Source of the DNA: Virgibacillus doumboii
GTDB lineage: Bacteria > Bacillota > Bacilli > Bacillales > Amphibacillaceae
Direction of reading: 5' to 3'
Assembly: GCF_902806455.1 (NCBI RefSeq)
Contig: NZ_CADCWQ010000001.1
Coordinates: forward strand, 2,604,001-2,668,000
DNA: 64,000 nt
Within the stretch, counting starts at the first letter, position 1; each line of letters starts with the position of its first letter. Of the stretch, positions 25,191 through 35,915 are shown one piece after another. The position numbers were made by a program, and so were the translations under genes. The notes under the pieces were generated by a model. The model saw only the letters and a list, made by a program, of their open reading frames with translations, was not told where the DNA came from and searched no databases.

Positions 25191-27494
25191 TCACATTTTT
25201 ATCTCTTCATATTTTGTGTTAGGTGTGCTACTGATAAACGAACACGGTTCCTGTTCACTTATCATGACCAAATCGTGGATAGCCCTTGTGCATGCTGTAT
25301 AGAAAAGGGTTCTATCCAAATCTCTGGAGTATGTTTGGATTGATGAATCGGGAATAACTACCGCATCAAATTCAATCCCCTTTGCCAAGTATACGGGAAG
25401 AACGAGCAGTCCCTTTTCAAATGTGTACGTTTCTTCATTTATTTCTTTTGCCGAAAGTTTTTCTTTTATCAGATTGAAGACAAAATTACTTTCCTGCATT
25501 GTTTTACATATTATCGCTATCGTTTCATTACCCTTATCCTTTAGTTTCCGTACGGATTCCATCAATGAATCAATTTGACCTGCACCGTTGACTGGTCTGA
25601 TGAGCTGCGGTTTATCTCCGTCTCGATTAAACGGCTCAATCGCTTCATCACCCGGTGCAAAGTTCATTGTAAATTCAACAATCTGTCTGGTGGACCGATA
25701 GCTTTTGGAAAGCGTAATTCGCTCGTGCGACTCCTCAACCTTTTCCGGAAGCAGTGGATTATTTTCCGCCGTATTCACAAATATTGCCTGGTTGATATCC
25801 CCCAGTAATGTCATTCGGGTATATGGAAAAAGAAAATTTAAATATGCAAACTGAAATGCTGAGAAATCCTGTGCTTCATCAATAAATAGATGTCGTACTG
25901 ATCGATCGGAATCCGCGCCCAATAATCTATTCTTAAAATAAAGATAAGGTGTTGCATCTTCCCAGGTTAAATGGTTTTGCGTCAGGTTTTTTGCGGTCTG
26001 CTCACATATTTCATTCCAATATACTGGCTTTTCCTTCGGAGTCCACCCTGTAAATAACTGATAGTAGGCTTTTGGAATATTAACAAAGTCCAAGTGTTTT
26101 ACACGTTTTTTGATAGAAGAAAATACACGTTTAACAACCTCAGAGCGTAAAACGTCTTCCTCTATTGTCGGGTCATCATCATCAATTTCCTGATTTCTGT
26201 AATAGGCTTTTAAATAATCCTCTTTATCCAACAGTTCAACCCGCTCCATTACCCAGTCTTTGTCTTTTTCCTCCTCCTGACGCTTTCGTAATTCTTTTAA
26301 CAGCCATTTTGTAACAAGTTCCATTTTATTGGGAATCGCAATGGAACTGTCCAGCGAATAAAAATAATCGTTTATCTGTTCTTTTGAAATGATGATGTTT
26401 TTTTGCAGGGTAATATTTTTAAAATGAATTCCGCCACTTTCCAGGTGCGAGACAAACTCATCTATCTGATTTTTAAAATCTGTGCTCGACTTATAATTTA
26501 TATTTTTCATTCGTACAGCATACCCGGCCATCCCTTCTTGAGTGAGTACATATTCCATCTGCTCAAAAGGAGACTCAATGGAAATAGTTTCGTCTATCCG
26601 CTCTCTTATATAGTCCTGAAAAGTTGATTGCCGGACATTTGCTTCGCCGAGCTCCGGCAATACATTAGCTATATAGCTGGTGAATAATGGATTTGGTGAA
26701 AACAGAACAACATTATCAGGATCCAGGTCCTCACGATACCGGTACATCAGGTATGCTATACGCTGCAATGCTGCTGATGTTTTACCGCTTCCTGCCGAAC
26801 CCTGTACAATTAAAAGCTTGCTCCGTTCGTTTCGAATTATTTTATTTTGTTCCTGCTGAATGGTTGCTACAATACTCTTCATCGTCGTACTGGCGTTATT
26901 TCCAAGAGCTTGCTGCAAAAGCTGATCACCGATCGTTACACCTGTGTCAAACATCCCTTTAATGACACCTTGTCTAATGATAAACTGACGCTTCAGCGAA
27001 ATCTTCCCGGTAATCGTACCATCAATTGTTTCGTAGGCGGCTTCACCAGGTGGATAATCATAATACAAACTTGAAATAGGGGCACGCCAATCATAGACAA
27101 GAAAATCTTCATTCACATGATCCATTAAAGATGAAATACCAATATAAATTTGTTCCATCACATTATCTGGATCTTCCGCAAAATCAATCCGTCCGAAATA
27201 AGGTGAATCTTTAAGTTTACTAAGTGTTTTAAGTTCCTCACCGATTTTCCCATGGGAACGTTCCCTTTCAGATAGCAATTCCGCCTGTTGTTTAATGCTT
27301 GCCTGTGTTTCAATCACGTCGTCGGGTTCATCCAAATTAACCGTCACATCTTCCCAAAAGTTTTTACGAAGATTGATTACGCTTTCCTTCAATCCGGATG
27401 ATTTGGAATACAGCTTTTCTTCTCTAATGCCAATTTCCTGAATGACTTGATTCACTCTTCGCTGTTCATCTGAACGATTTTCTGCTTGATTCAA
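25191..27494 (-). CDS. helD: RNA polymerase recycling motor HelD (UvrD-like helicase)
   Basis: A 767-residue superfamily 1 helicase of the HelD/YvgS group (B. subtilis 774). An N-terminal coiled-coil arm (residues 1-115) is followed by the helicase core with Walker A QGSAGSGKTSAA, the Walker B-like LFIDEAQDFSAFQ and motif VYLAKGIEFDAVVIPD. HelD releases stalled RNA polymerase from DNA. The apparent start is TTG at 27494 with GGGGTTGG upstream, so the exact start is uncertain. Confidence 0.9.
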   Translation of the reverse strand: MNQAENRSDEQRRVNQVIQEIGIREEKLYSKSSGLKESVINLRKNFWEDVTVNLDEPDDVIETQASIKQQAELLSERERSHGKIGEELKTLSKLKDSPYFGRIDFAEDPDNVMEQIYIGISSLMDHVNEDFLVYDWRAPISSLYYDYPPGEAAYETIDGTITGKISLKRQFIIRQGVIKGMFDTGVTIGDQLLQQALGNNASTTMKSIVATIQQEQNKIIRNERSKLLIVQGSAGSGKTSAALQRIAYLMYRYREDLDPDNVVLFSPNPLFTSYIANVLPELGEANVRQSTFQDYIRERIDETISIESPFEQMEYVLTQEGMAGYAVRMKNINYKSSTDFKNQIDEFVSHLESGGIHFKNITLQKNIIISKEQINDYFYSLDSSIAIPNKMELVTKWLLKELRKRQEEEKDKDWVMERVELLDKEDYLKAYYRNQEIDDDDPTIEEDVLRSEVVKRVFSSIKKRVKHLDFVNIPKAYYQLFTGWTPKEKPVYWNEICEQTAKNLTQNHLTWEDATPYLYFKNRLLGADSDRSVRHLFIDEAQDFSAFQFAYLNFLFPYTRMTLLGDINQAIFVNTAENNPLLPEKVEESHERITLSKSYRSTRQIVEFTMNFAPGDEAIEPFNRDGDKPQLIRPVNGAGQIDSLMESVRKLKDKGNETIAIICKTMQESNFVFNLIKEKLSAKEINEETYTFEKGLLVLPVYLAKGIEFDAVVIPDSSIQTYSRDLDRTLFYTACTRAIHDLVMISEQEPCSFISSTPNTKYEEIKM

Positions 27495-27667
27495 GCAACC
27501 AACCCCATTCTATTTTAATTTTCCATTTGACATTCATTTTTAAAGTTGATATAATTGAAATGGATATTATTATACTTTAAAAATGAAAAATAACAGTAAC
27601 TAATTTATAATACCATGCTAAATTTTGTTGTGCAACTTTTTTTAGCAAACTTAATACAAAAATAACC

Positions 27668-27704
27668 AGAGCCTGCTTTTTGAAATTCTTTCAAAGCAGG
27701 CTCT
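27668..27704. terminator. Hairpin terminator upstream of helD/odhB gap
   Basis: AGAGCCTGCTTT pairs with AAAGCAGGCTCT, with TTCTTCT following on the plus strand. It lies between the odhB terminator and the helD promoter region; together with the next hairpin it ends the odhAB transcript. Confidence 0.8.
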
Positions 27705-27717
27705 TCTTCTACATAAA

Positions 27718-27753
27718 GAAACCCCGCACTGACTTTCATCAATGCAGGGTTTC
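27718..27753 (-). terminator. Terminator of odhAB
   Basis: On the minus strand GAAACCCTGCA pairs with TGCGGGGTTTC (one G-U pair), followed by TTTATG. It starts 14 bases after the odhB stop. Confidence 0.85.
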
Positions 27754-27766
27754 TTTAATTATTCAA

Positions 27767-29035
27767 TTAGCCTTCAAGTAATAAATCGTAAGGATCTTCC
27801 AGCAGCTCTTTTATACGTACCAGGAATTGTACAGCGTCTTTACCGTCAACAATCCGGTGGTCATATGACAGTGCAAGATACATCATTGGACGTACTTCAA
27901 TGGAATCGTCCGGCATTACCATTGCACGTTTCTGGATGTTATGCATGCCAAGAATTCCAACTTGCGGTGCGTTCAGAATAGGTGTTGACAGCATTGATCC
28001 AAACGTACCGCCGTTTGTAATCGTAAATGTTCCACCTTGCATATCCTGCATTTTCAGTTCTTTATTGATTGCTTTTTTACCAAGGTTGCCGATTTCACGT
28101 TCAACACCGGCGAAATCCAATTTGTCGGCATCGCGAACAACTGGTACTACCAGGCCTTCCTCTGTTGATACTGCAATACCGATATCATAGAACTTCTTCA
28201 GGACAAGTTCATTACCCTGAATTTCCGCATTGATATAAGGGAAATCTTTTAATGCGCCAATTACAGCTTTTGTAAAGAAGGACATAAAGCCAAGCTTCAC
28301 ATCATGCTTTTTCAAGAAGTTTTCTTTTCTTTCACTGCGAAGTTTCATGATATTCGTCATATCCACTTCGTTAAAAGTAGTTAACATTGCTGCTTCATGT
28401 TGAACTTCAACAAGACGATTTGCAATTGTTTGACGGCGACGTGACATTTTCACACGTTCAACAGGTTTATCAAACTCGGTTTTTTCACTGCTTGGAGCTT
28501 CTTTCTTAGCCGGTTTTGATTGTTTCTGCTCACTGCCGCCTTTTGCTGCAGATTCAACATCCTCTGGTCGAATACGGCCTAACGGGTCACGTGCCTGTAC
28601 CTTACTTAAATCAATACCAAGCTCGCGGGCACGCTTCCGAGCTGCAGGAGAAGCGATTACGTCCTGTTTATCATCGGAAGATTCTTCCTGCTTTTCTTCT
28701 TTAGCAGGCTCTTTCGCTTCTTCTTTCTTAGGTTCTTCTTTAGGGGCCTCACTGGATTCCTCTTTTGATGCTTCAGCAGAATCATCGCCGCCTGCCTGGC
28801 CGTTTTCATCCACCTTGGCGATTGCATCTCCAACCTCGACATCATCGCCTTCTTCACGTAAAACTTCTGTGATAATACCGGCAAAATCAGAGTTAACTTC
28901 AACATTGACTTTGTCTGTTTCCAGTTCTACAACCGGATCACCTTTTTCAATTTTGTCACCCTTCTTCACCAGCCATTCGGCAATTGTACCTTCCGTAATG
29001 GACTCTGCAAGCTCTGGAATTTTAATTTCGTTCAC
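27767..29035 (-). CDS. odhB: Dihydrolipoyllysine-residue succinyltransferase (E2 of 2-oxoglutarate dehydrogenase)
   Basis: A 422-residue E2 protein. The lipoyl domain (1-75) carries the lipoylated lysine K42 in [11 protein letters not shown] charged Glu/Lys linker (about 80-125), the E3-binding domain ([19 protein letters not shown]) and the catalytic domain with [12 protein letters not shown] follow. I place the start at GTG 29035, which has AAAGGAGGAGATTCCA before it and gives the usual N-terminus [12 protein letters not shown]; this overlaps odhA by 14 bases. A start 8 codons earlier would lie inside odhA without a binding site. Confidence 0.95.
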   Translation of the reverse strand: MNEIKIPELAESITEGTIAEWLVKKGDKIEKGDPVVELETDKVNVEVNSDFAGIITEVLREEGDDVEVGDAIAKVDENGQAGGDDSAEASKEESSEAPKEEPKKEEAKEPAKEEKQEESSDDKQDVIASPAARKRARELGIDLSKVQARDPLGRIRPEDVESAAKGGSEQKQSKPAKKEAPSSEKTEFDKPVERVKMSRRRQTIANRLVEVQHEAAMLTTFNEVDMTNIMKLRSERKENFLKKHDVKLGFMSFFTKAVIGALKDFPYINAEIQGNELVLKKFYDIGIAVSTEEGLVVPVVRDADKLDFAGVEREIGNLGKKAINKELKMQDMQGGTFTITNGGTFGSMLSTPILNAPQVGILGMHNIQKRAMVMPDDSIEVRPMMYLALSYDHRIVDGKDAVQFLVRIKELLEDPYDLLLEG

Positions 29036-31901
29036 TGGAATCTCCTCCTTTTGACTCAATTATCGCTTCCTGTATGATTTGATTTTGCTCGGTTTTGTGT
29101 ACATTTGGCTCACCAACTGCTGGTGATGAACGATCCGGACGACCAATATACCGCAATGTTTGCCCTGTCTTTAATAATTCTCTTAAATAATCATCCACAA
29201 AGTCCCAGCTGCCCATATTTTGCGGTTCTTCCTGCACCCAAACAATTTCCTCAAGGTTAGGAAGTTCTTTTAACACTTTTTCCAATTCTTTTTTAGGGAA
29301 TGGATAGATTTGCTCCAATCGCATTGCCCGAAGCCAATCGAAATTCTTTTCTGAGTTATCGATTGCTTCTTCAATATCCACCATTATTTTACCACTGCCA
29401 ATCAGTAAACGCTTGGCATTTTTCTTGCTGACTTTCAGGTTAGGCTGCTGTCTCAGTGGTTCAAATTTTCCTTCAGCAAATTCCTTGGCAGCAGATGCAA
29501 CCCGCTGATTACGCAATAAGCTCTTCGGTGTCATCAGCACTAATGGACGTGCCTCTTCCTTATCACGCATTGCTGCCTGTCTCCGCATCAAATGGAAAAA
29601 TTGCGCTGCCGATGTGACATTTGCAACAATCCAATTATTCTCAGCAGCAAGCTGCAGGAAGCGTTCCAGACGGGCACTTGAATGCTCAGGTCCCTGTCCT
29701 TCATATCCATGCGGCAGTAACATTACCATGTTTGATTTTTCGCCCCACTTAGCTCGGCTTGCCGAGATAAATTGATCAAAAATAACCTGACCGGCGTTGG
29801 CGAAATCACCAAACTGTGCTTCCCAAATAACCAATGTATTTGGTGACTGAACACTGTAACCATATTCAAATCCTAATACACCAGCTTCTGAAAGCGGACT
29901 GTTGCGGATATCAAACGATGCTTCAGCTTCATCCAATCCATGCAACGGACTGTATGTTTCACCAGTTTTGACATCATGCAGGACCATATGTCTGTGTGCA
30001 AATGTACCACGTTCTGTGTCCTGACCGGTTAAACGGATCGGAATTCCATCTTTCAAAATAGATGCATATGTTAAAGCCTCTCCGGCTCCCCAGTCAGCTT
30101 TATTCCCTTCTTCCAGGACATTTTCACGACGCTTGAGAATTTTTTCAAGCTTTCTGAATCCATTAAACCCTTCCGGACGTTTTAATAATCCGGCATTTAA
30201 TGTTTTCAGATCATCAAGCGGGACTGCAGTTTCATATTTATCAAGACCATTCGCCAATACTTTTGGCATACGTTTAGATTCCGCTGCTCCTGACTTGTTC
30301 TCTTTCATACCATCATAAATATCGCGCAGACTTGATTGGACCTGATCTTTTATTTTTTCAAATTGATCTTTATCTACAACACCATTAACCTTTAATCGAT
30401 CCGCGAAAACATTTGCTGCGGTTGGATGATTGTCAATTTCCTGATAAAGGTATGGCTGTGTTGTCCGCGGTTCATCCATTTCATTGTGCCCGTAACGGCG
30501 ATAACCTACCAGATCAATCAGGAAGTCCTTATTAAATTTCTTGCGATACTCATAGGCAATTGCGATTGCTGAGACACAAGCAATTGGATCATCCGCATTC
30601 ACATGAATAATCGGAATCTCAAATCCCTTAGCCAGGTCACTTGCATATCGTGTTGACCGGCCATCTTTCTGATTGGTTGTATAGCCAACCAGGTTGTTCG
30701 CAATAATATGAAGCGTTCCACCTGTCTTGTAACCTGGCAAACCGCTTAAATTCAATGTTTCAGCAACTACACCTTCACCGATAAACGCTGCATCACCATG
30801 AATCAATACACTTACTGCTTTTTCGTAATTCTGTTTTGGATACCCCTTTTCAGAACGGTCATCCTGTGCAGCACGAGCAAAACCTTCCACAACCGGATTG
30901 ACAAATTCCAAATGTGACGGATTATGCGCAAGTGTAATACGTGTGGTCGTCTCGTCACCTTCTTTTAAGTCCTTTGTTGCACCAAAGTGATACTTCACAT
31001 CACCTGTCCAGCCATAGGTAACTCCTGTCGAACCTTCAGAAGGGATTAACTCTTTATCTGGTGAATGGTGAAATTCTGAAAAAATCCTGTCATATGGCTT
31101 GCCCAAAACATGAGCCAGCACGCTTAAACGGCCCCGATGAGCCATGCCCATCATAATGTGTTCAATTTTGTCTTCTGTAGCATATTTAACAATACGGTCA
31201 AGCATTGGGACCATCGCTTCCAGTCCTTCAATCGAAAAACGCTTTTGTCCGACAAATGTTTTTTGTAAAAATCCTTCGAAACCTTCCACATGAGCAAGAC
31301 GTTCAAGCAACTGTCTCTGCTCTTCATTGGAAAGTGCCAGATGAAATTTTCCTGACTCAATACGTTCCAATAACCATTTTCGCTCATCATCGTTATTAAC
31401 ATGATCATACTCAAATGTAATTGTTCCGGAATAGAGTTCTTTCAGTCTTTGGATGACTTCAAACCCATTTTCCACATCATTTGGGGATTGTTCCCACAAC
31501 CATGATGCAGGCATATTCCGTAAATCTTCTTCCGTTAATCCATATGTTTTCGGATCAATCAGTTCAGTTGAACGTTCCCTGCTTCCCACTGCGTAAATAT
31601 CAGCATCAAGGTGCCCAAAACGACGAATAGCCTCAACAAGTTTCATTGCTGAGGTTAGCTTTTTGATATCATTTGTGGATGGTGCTGATTGGGACGCTGG
31701 TTGTGCTGTTCTTTCAGATTGAGACAGCCAGACAGGGGATCCATATTGATCAAACATTTCTTTAAAAGATGGATCTACTGCTTCAGGATCCTCTTTGTAC
31801 AGGTCATATTGCTCTTCAATGTATCCAATGTTGGGACCATGAAATTTTCCCCAGAATCTCTCTTTGGATTCCTCATTCTGTACCACGTCTAATACCCCCA
31901 T
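29022..31901 (-). CDS. odhA: 2-oxoglutarate dehydrogenase E1 component
   Basis: A 959-residue thiamine-diphosphate E1 enzyme of the TCA cycle (2-oxoglutarate to succinyl-CoA with OdhB and E3). Visible features include [39 protein letters not shown] (diphosphate-binding), [13 protein letters not shown] and [18 protein letters not shown]. The length fits Bacillus OdhA (about 944). GGAGAAAG lies about 11 bases before the ATG. It forms an operon with odhB. Confidence 0.96.
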   Translation of the reverse strand: MGVLDVVQNEESKERFWGKFHGPNIGYIEEQYDLYKEDPEAVDPSFKEMFDQYGSPVWLSQSERTAQPASQSAPSTNDIKKLTSAMKLVEAIRRFGHLDADIYAVGSRERSTELIDPKTYGLTEEDLRNMPASWLWEQSPNDVENGFEVIQRLKELYSGTITFEYDHVNNDDERKWLLERIESGKFHLALSNEEQRQLLERLAHVEGFEGFLQKTFVGQKRFSIEGLEAMVPMLDRIVKYATEDKIEHIMMGMAHRGRLSVLAHVLGKPYDRIFSEFHHSPDKELIPSEGSTGVTYGWTGDVKYHFGATKDLKEGDETTTRITLAHNPSHLEFVNPVVEGFARAAQDDRSEKGYPKQNYEKAVSVLIHGDAAFIGEGVVAETLNLSGLPGYKTGGTLHIIANNLVGYTTNQKDGRSTRYASDLAKGFEIPIIHVNADDPIACVSAIAIAYEYRKKFNKDFLIDLVGYRRYGHNEMDEPRTTQPYLYQEIDNHPTAANVFADRLKVNGVVDKDQFEKIKDQVQSSLRDIYDGMKENKSGAAESKRMPKVLANGLDKYETAVPLDDLKTLNAGLLKRPEGFNGFRKLEKILKRRENVLEEGNKADWGAGEALTYASILKDGIPIRLTGQDTERGTFAHRHMVLHDVKTGETYSPLHGLDEAEASFDIRNSPLSEAGVLGFEYGYSVQSPNTLVIWEAQFGDFANAGQVIFDQFISASRAKWGEKSNMVMLLPHGYEGQGPEHSSARLERFLQLAAENNWIVANVTSAAQFFHLMRRQAAMRDKEEARPLVLMTPKSLLRNQRVASAAKEFAEGKFEPLRQQPNLKVSKKNAKRLLIGSGKIMVDIEEAIDNSEKNFDWLRAMRLEQIYPFPKKELEKVLKELPNLEEIVWVQEEPQNMGSWDFVDDYLRELLKTGQTLRYIGRPDRSSPAVGEPNVHKTEQNQIIQEAIIESKGGDSSERN

Positions 31902-32084
31902 TAGTAGTTAACTTTCTCCGTTGTTAAACGGCCCTTTAACACTCTTCATTCATTATAGAACTCTACTGTAACTTCATCAACTAATATACCCTATTTTAAT
32001 AATAGAAACAATAAAGGAAGAAGCTTTCTGAATTATTTAATTTTAGCCATTTTTGACATTTCTGTTATCATGCATTTCTCATGG

Positions 32085-32113
32085 TTCACATTATGGTAAT
32101 TATTCGGTATAAT
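32085..32113 (+). promoter_or_regulatory. Sigma-A promoter of the 33-codon gene
   Basis: TTCACA (32085-32090) and TATAAT (32108-32113) are exactly 17 bases apart, 56 bases ahead of a well-formed start codon. Confidence 0.8.
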
Positions 32114-32168
32114 AAGGGCATAATTATAATTGTACATACTTTCTATATAGAGAGAAGGAGGAAACGTC

Positions 32169-32270
32169 ATGAAATTAGCACTTTTAATGGGCGTTATTGT
32201 TACGTTTTTAGTCTCATGCTTCACTTCAGGGTATGATGCAAAACCGGGAGTACCTAAAGATAATCAATAA
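32169..32270 (+). CDS. 33-residue small secreted or membrane peptide
   Basis: The ORF encodes a hydrophobic N-terminal segment (MKLALLMGVIVTFLVSCFTS) followed by a short polar tail (GYDAKPGVPKDNQ). It has a near-consensus sigma-A promoter, the ribosome site AGAAGGAGGAAACGTC and a terminator 12 bases after the stop: a complete transcription unit between odhA and trmL. VSCF resembles a lipobox (V-S-C preceded by L), so it could be a very short lipoprotein or a single-helix membrane peptide. I do not recognise the family. Confidence 0.75.
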   Translation: MKLALLMGVIVTFLVSCFTSGYDAKPGVPKDNQ

Positions 32271-32281
32271 AAAAGCTAACG

Positions 32282-32321
32282 AAAAAATCCCGTATCACAA
32301 GTAAAGTGGTACGGGATTTTT
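32282..32321 (+). terminator. Terminator of the 33-codon gene
   Basis: AAAAATCCCGTA pairs with TACGGGATTTTT; the loop region also pairs partly. A T-run follows on the plus strand. It shares the CCCGTAYCAC...GTGGTACGGG pattern with hairpins at 5390 and 43671. Confidence 0.9.
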
Positions 32322-32374
32322 ATGAACTTCCAAAATCAAATTGAAAATGAAGACAGTTTCGCTTTCACATCCTT

Positions 32375-32420
32375 TATGAAGGACAAAACATAGCCTAAGT
32401 GCCTGTGAAACGTCCTTCAT
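32375..32420. other. Inverted repeat near trmL 3' end
   Basis: TGAAGGAC and GTCCTTCA are perfect 8-bp arms with a 30-base spacer, in the gap between the small peptide gene and trmL. There is no strong T-run; it may be a remnant of a repeat. Confidence 0.4.
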
Positions 32421-32446
32421 CTATCTAACCGAATTAAAGCCACCCT

Positions 32447-32920
32447 CTATTCCAACCCGGAAAACCCGCGCTGCCTTAATGCTTCAAAAATAATAATCGC
32501 CGCTGTGTTGGACAGGTTCAGCGATCTGACTTTATCACTCATGTGAATCCGCAGACACTTATCCTCTTTTCCTTCGAGAAGCGTTTTCGGAATACCGTCT
32601 GATTCACGACCAAACACAAAAAATAAATCCTCATTAATATTACTGTAATCATAATCTGTATAATACGCTGTTCCAAAATTTTCTATATAAAAATAAGTCC
32701 CGTCAGGATATGTCTCATATAACTCTTCGATTGAATCGTATTCGCGAATATCTACATGCTTCCAGTAGTCCAGCCCAGCACGCCGTACCATTTTGTCGTC
32801 TGTTGAAAAGCCCAGCGGGTGAACTAAATGAAGCGTCGCACCGGTAGCTAAGCAGGTTCTGGCAATATTCCCGGTATTTGCAGGGATTTCCGGTTGATAT
32901 AGTACTATATTTAAACTCAC
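32447..32920 (-). CDS. trmL: tRNA (cytidine/uridine-2'-O-)-methyltransferase TrmL
   Basis: A 157-residue SPOUT-class methyltransferase. Typical motifs are PEIPANTGNIARTC at the N-terminus, FVFGRESDGIP in the middle and SLNLSNTAAIIIFEALRQ forming the knot at the C-terminus. It methylates the ribose of wobble base 34 in tRNA-Leu species. The start is GTG at 32920 with AAGGAGAATGAACA upstream. Confidence 0.93.
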   Translation of the reverse strand: MSLNIVLYQPEIPANTGNIARTCLATGATLHLVHPLGFSTDDKMVRRAGLDYWKHVDIREYDSIEELYETYPDGTYFYIENFGTAYYTDYDYSNINEDLFFVFGRESDGIPKTLLEGKEDKCLRIHMSDKVRSLNLSNTAAIIIFEALRQRGFSGLE

Positions 32921-32963
32921 TGTTCATTCTCCTTGCTTTCTTAATAACCTATCCATTATACCA

Positions 32964-33812
32964 TTACTCACCGATCCGGAAAAATTTATATTGAATATCA
33001 GGCGTCCATGCAGTCGAGTCTTCATAGGACCAATAGCGATTACGACTATTGTCAGTATGCGCATTTACAAGTGGCATACCATATGCGTCTTTGGCAACTA
33101 CGAATGTATTATGATCAAACCTGCCAGTTCCCTGGAAATCATAACAAATAACATCACCCGGGATAAGATCACTTGCCGAATCCACTTCTTTTCCGGTCAG
33201 CCCGGCTGTTGAACCGCTCAAATACCATCTCAGCGAATGGGCAACCGCCCAGCTGTAGCTCCAGTTATCCGACTGATACCACCAGCCGTTCCCCCGATCA
33301 GGCGCACCTCGCATCGGAGCGCCTCCAGCCCGGAGGCATTGCGACACGTAGTTTGTACAATCCACATCGAATTTTCGATAAGCCGGATTATAGCTGTTCC
33401 ACCAGCGTTCCGCGTATTGCACTGCAGCACGTCGGTCATAGGAGAAACGTTCATCCTCCGCTTGGTTACGCAATGATCTCATTTCCAGTGATGGCGGGGT
33501 ATCTTCCAATTTCGGAATTTCAACTGCTTTATGGTCCGTAATTTGCCCATTCTCGATGGAAAACTGAAACGGGACAACCTGCTCCTCCCTGATAAATTGA
33601 TCATGCTGTTTCATCAGGAAAGATAAATGCAACAAATACTGATAACTTGTTTTATTCGAGCAGCGGACTTTTTCAAAAAATTGCCCCTCCCCGCTAATCC
33701 GGGCTATTTCTGCTTCCCTATCCCTGCATAAGGCTTTTTTACGTTCCCACCAATCACTTTCCTTCCGCTCAGATTGAAAAAAATCCTCCCAGAACTCCTT
33801 CAATTTTTCCAT
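32964..33812 (-). CDS. Amidase-domain protein (Amidase_6 family)
   Basis: A 282-residue protein. The C-terminal half (about 125-280) is an Amidase_6 domain: RAAVQYAERWWNSYNPAYRK, FDVDCTNYVSQCLRAGGAPM with the likely catalytic Cys, and a histidine in GRFDHNTFVV. The N-terminal part is charged and helical, with no signal peptide. The family is typical of spore-formers and may act on cell-wall or spore-coat material; the substrate is unknown. GGAGGGGATTTTTTT precedes the ATG. Confidence 0.8.
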   Translation of the reverse strand: MEKLKEFWEDFFQSERKESDWWERKKALCRDREAEIARISGEGQFFEKVRCSNKTSYQYLLHLSFLMKQHDQFIREEQVVPFQFSIENGQITDHKAVEIPKLEDTPPSLEMRSLRNQAEDERFSYDRRAAVQYAERWWNSYNPAYRKFDVDCTNYVSQCLRAGGAPMRGAPDRGNGWWYQSDNWSYSWAVAHSLRWYLSGSTAGLTGKEVDSASDLIPGDVICYDFQGTGRFDHNTFVVAKDAYGMPLVNAHTDNSRNRYWSYEDSTAWTPDIQYKFFRIGE

Positions 33813-33862
33813 AAAAAAATCCCCTCCATAAATACTATATGGAAAAGGAGATTGTCCAAGAA

Positions 33863-34153
33863 TTATAATAAATAGAGAAGGACAATACCAACAAGAAAAT
33901 GTGGAACCATAACAATACCGGAAATGAACATCGCTTTTTGTCGTCCAGCTCGACCTTGCTTCGTTTCTGTTGCATAATTGGCGTGCAGCTGTGCACCACT
34001 GACAAAAGCTCCACTCGTCAGGCCGGCAATGATTAGGAAAAAGACTCCAATACCAACTGCGACCTTCCCAAACAGGTCTGCATTGCCGCTAACAAATCCA
34101 ACCACCAACAGCAGTAATGCGACACCGGTACCATAGAAAAAGGATTTCTTCAA
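33863..34153 (-). CDS. Small three-helix membrane protein, DUF5316-like
   Basis: A 96-residue membrane protein with three hydrophobic segments (YGTGVALLLLVVGFVSG, VAVGIGVFFLIIAGLTSGAF, AMFISGIVMVPHFLVGIVLL). It resembles DUF5316 proteins of Bacillaceae. The start is TTG at 34153, chosen because GAGGGGGGGATG precedes it. No function is known. Confidence 0.65.
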   Translation of the reverse strand: MKKSFFYGTGVALLLLVVGFVSGNADLFGKVAVGIGVFFLIIAGLTSGAFVSGAQLHANYATETKQGRAGRQKAMFISGIVMVPHFLVGIVLLYLL

Positions 34154-34216
34154 TTGACATCCCCCCCTCGATAAGAAAGCTGTTATCTTAATTACGGGAG
34201 AGTCAATGGAAAAGTT

Positions 34217-34729
34217 TCACAACACCGTCAATTCGTGGTTGAGCAGGTATTCTTTTTTATCCAGTCCGCCGTTATACCCAACCATCTTGCCATTCGCTCC
34301 AATCACACGGTGACATGGAACAACAATCGAAAACGGGTTTTTATTGACAGCTCCTCCAACAGCACGGACAGCTTTTGGTTTGCCGATTGTTTCCGCAATA
34401 TCTTTATACGTTTTTGTTTCACCAAATGGAATCGTATCAAATAAAGCCTGCCAGACCTTTTTTTGAAAAGGTGTTCCATGATATTCAAATTCAATAGAAA
34501 AGTCCTGACGCTTATTTTGAAAATAATCCTGAAGCTCAGACTCGGCGTTCTTCACTTTGTCCGGATTTTTAACAAATGATGGGTTATCAAAATAGCGATT
34601 TGCCCATTTTGCCATCTTTTCGTCTAAATCAGCCATTGAACCATATTCAATCCGCACAACCTTTTCACCATCGCTGATAATCAGTAATGTCCCAACCGGT
34701 GACTTCATTTCATCATAATAAAGCTCCAT
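34217..34729 (-). CDS. ogt: Methylated-DNA-protein-cysteine methyltransferase
   Basis: A 170-residue Ogt/MGMT-family repair protein. The active-site Cys is in IVVPCHRVIGANG, and the DNA-binding helix-turn-helix is FGETKTYKDIAETIGKPKAVRAVG. It removes alkyl groups from O6-alkylguanine by suicide transfer. Its stop-to-start spacing to queG is 18 bases, so the two may be cotranscribed. Confidence 0.95.
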   Translation of the reverse strand: MELYYDEMKSPVGTLLIISDGEKVVRIEYGSMADLDEKMAKWANRYFDNPSFVKNPDKVKNAESELQDYFQNKRQDFSIEFEYHGTPFQKKVWQALFDTIPFGETKTYKDIAETIGKPKAVRAVGGAVNKNPFSIVVPCHRVIGANGKMVGYNGGLDKKEYLLNHELTVL

Positions 34730-34747
34730 CGAAATACATCCCCATTT

Positions 34748-35899
34748 CTATTTGATTTCAGCTGCCTGTTCCTGTTGAAATTCCAATCCCTTGTTCATTT
34801 CAAATAATACCTGTTCATCTGATTCTTTTTCCATGGCTTTTTTTATAGCAGCAAATGCTTCATCGGTTCCGATTTTTCCAAGTGACCATGCGGCAGTTCC
34901 ACGTATAACAGGCCGCGGATCATGGTTCATGACTGCAATCATTTCGTCAACAGCCGTCGTATCTTTGTAATGACCTAAGGCGATAAGCGCATTTCGCTGC
35001 AGTGGTTTTTTGCCCCGCCATGACCCTGCAATGTGTCCAAAGGTTTCTTTAAATTCACGGTTGGATATACGCAGCATCGGCTTGAGCTGTGGTTTAGCAA
35101 CTTCAGGTTCCGGTTCAAATTCCGGGTGAACGTGAAAATCGACCTTCTTATTGTACGGACAAACAACCTGACACGTATCAAACCCATAGATGAAGTTGCC
35201 GATTTTCGAACGGTACTCATCATCAAGAAATCCTTTTGTCTGTGTTTGAAACGCGAGACACTTCTGAGCATTAAGCTGCCCGCCCTGTACAAGCGCGCCG
35301 GTTGGACAGGCATCAAGGCATTTCGTACAAGAACCGCATCCATCAGCCAGCGGTTCATCCGGGATAAACGGGATATTCGTAATCAGTTCACCAAGATAAA
35401 CGTACGAGCCAAACTCCGGCGTAATGATAGCTGTATTTTTCCCGCTGAAACCGATTCCGGCCCGTTCCGCTACAGCACGGTCGGAAAGTTCCCCGGTATC
35501 AACCATTACCTTCGTTTCTGCATCAGGTATTTTCGTTTGAATAAACAAGGCAAGCTTCTCTAGTTTTTCCCGTAAAACAACGTGATAGTCGACTCCCCAT
35601 GATGCCCGGCAGAATACTCCACGCCTGCTCTCTTTCGTACTTTTCGGGCCATCTTTTATACGTGAAGGATAGGCTAAGGCAATCGAAATAATCGACTTTG
35701 CTTCAGGCAGCAGCCGTTCCGGTTCCGTCCGTTCTTCAATAGATCCTTTTTCAAAGCCGGACTGGTAGCCAAGATCCTGCTGCCTGCGCAGACGTTCCTT
35801 CAACTCGCTGAAAACATCTGCAGCAGCAAAACCGATTTTATCGATGCCGATTTCTTTGCTGTAATCCACAATTTCCTGCTTTAGTTGGTCCGTATTCAT
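34748..35899 (-). CDS. queG: Epoxyqueuosine reductase QueG
   Basis: A 383-residue QueG protein: N-terminal cobalamin-dependent domain, two 4Fe-4S clusters (CGSCTKCLDACPTGAL and CQVVCPYNKK, with a further Cys in NAQKCLAF) and C-terminal HEAT-like repeats (LIALGHYKDTTAVDEMIAVM). It performs the last step of queuosine formation in tRNA. The ATG at 35899 has GGAAGGA seven bases upstream; an in-frame TTG two codons earlier is less likely. Confidence 0.94.
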   Translation of the reverse strand: MNTDQLKQEIVDYSKEIGIDKIGFAAADVFSELKERLRRQQDLGYQSGFEKGSIEERTEPERLLPEAKSIISIALAYPSRIKDGPKSTKESRRGVFCRASWGVDYHVVLREKLEKLALFIQTKIPDAETKVMVDTGELSDRAVAERAGIGFSGKNTAIITPEFGSYVYLGELITNIPFIPDEPLADGCGSCTKCLDACPTGALVQGGQLNAQKCLAFQTQTKGFLDDEYRSKIGNFIYGFDTCQVVCPYNKKVDFHVHPEFEPEPEVAKPQLKPMLRISNREFKETFGHIAGSWRGKKPLQRNALIALGHYKDTTAVDEMIAVMNHDPRPVIRGTAAWSLGKIGTDEAFAAIKKAMEKESDEQVLFEMNKGLEFQQEQAAEIK

Positions 35900-35915
35900 G
35901 GACAATTCCTTCCTT

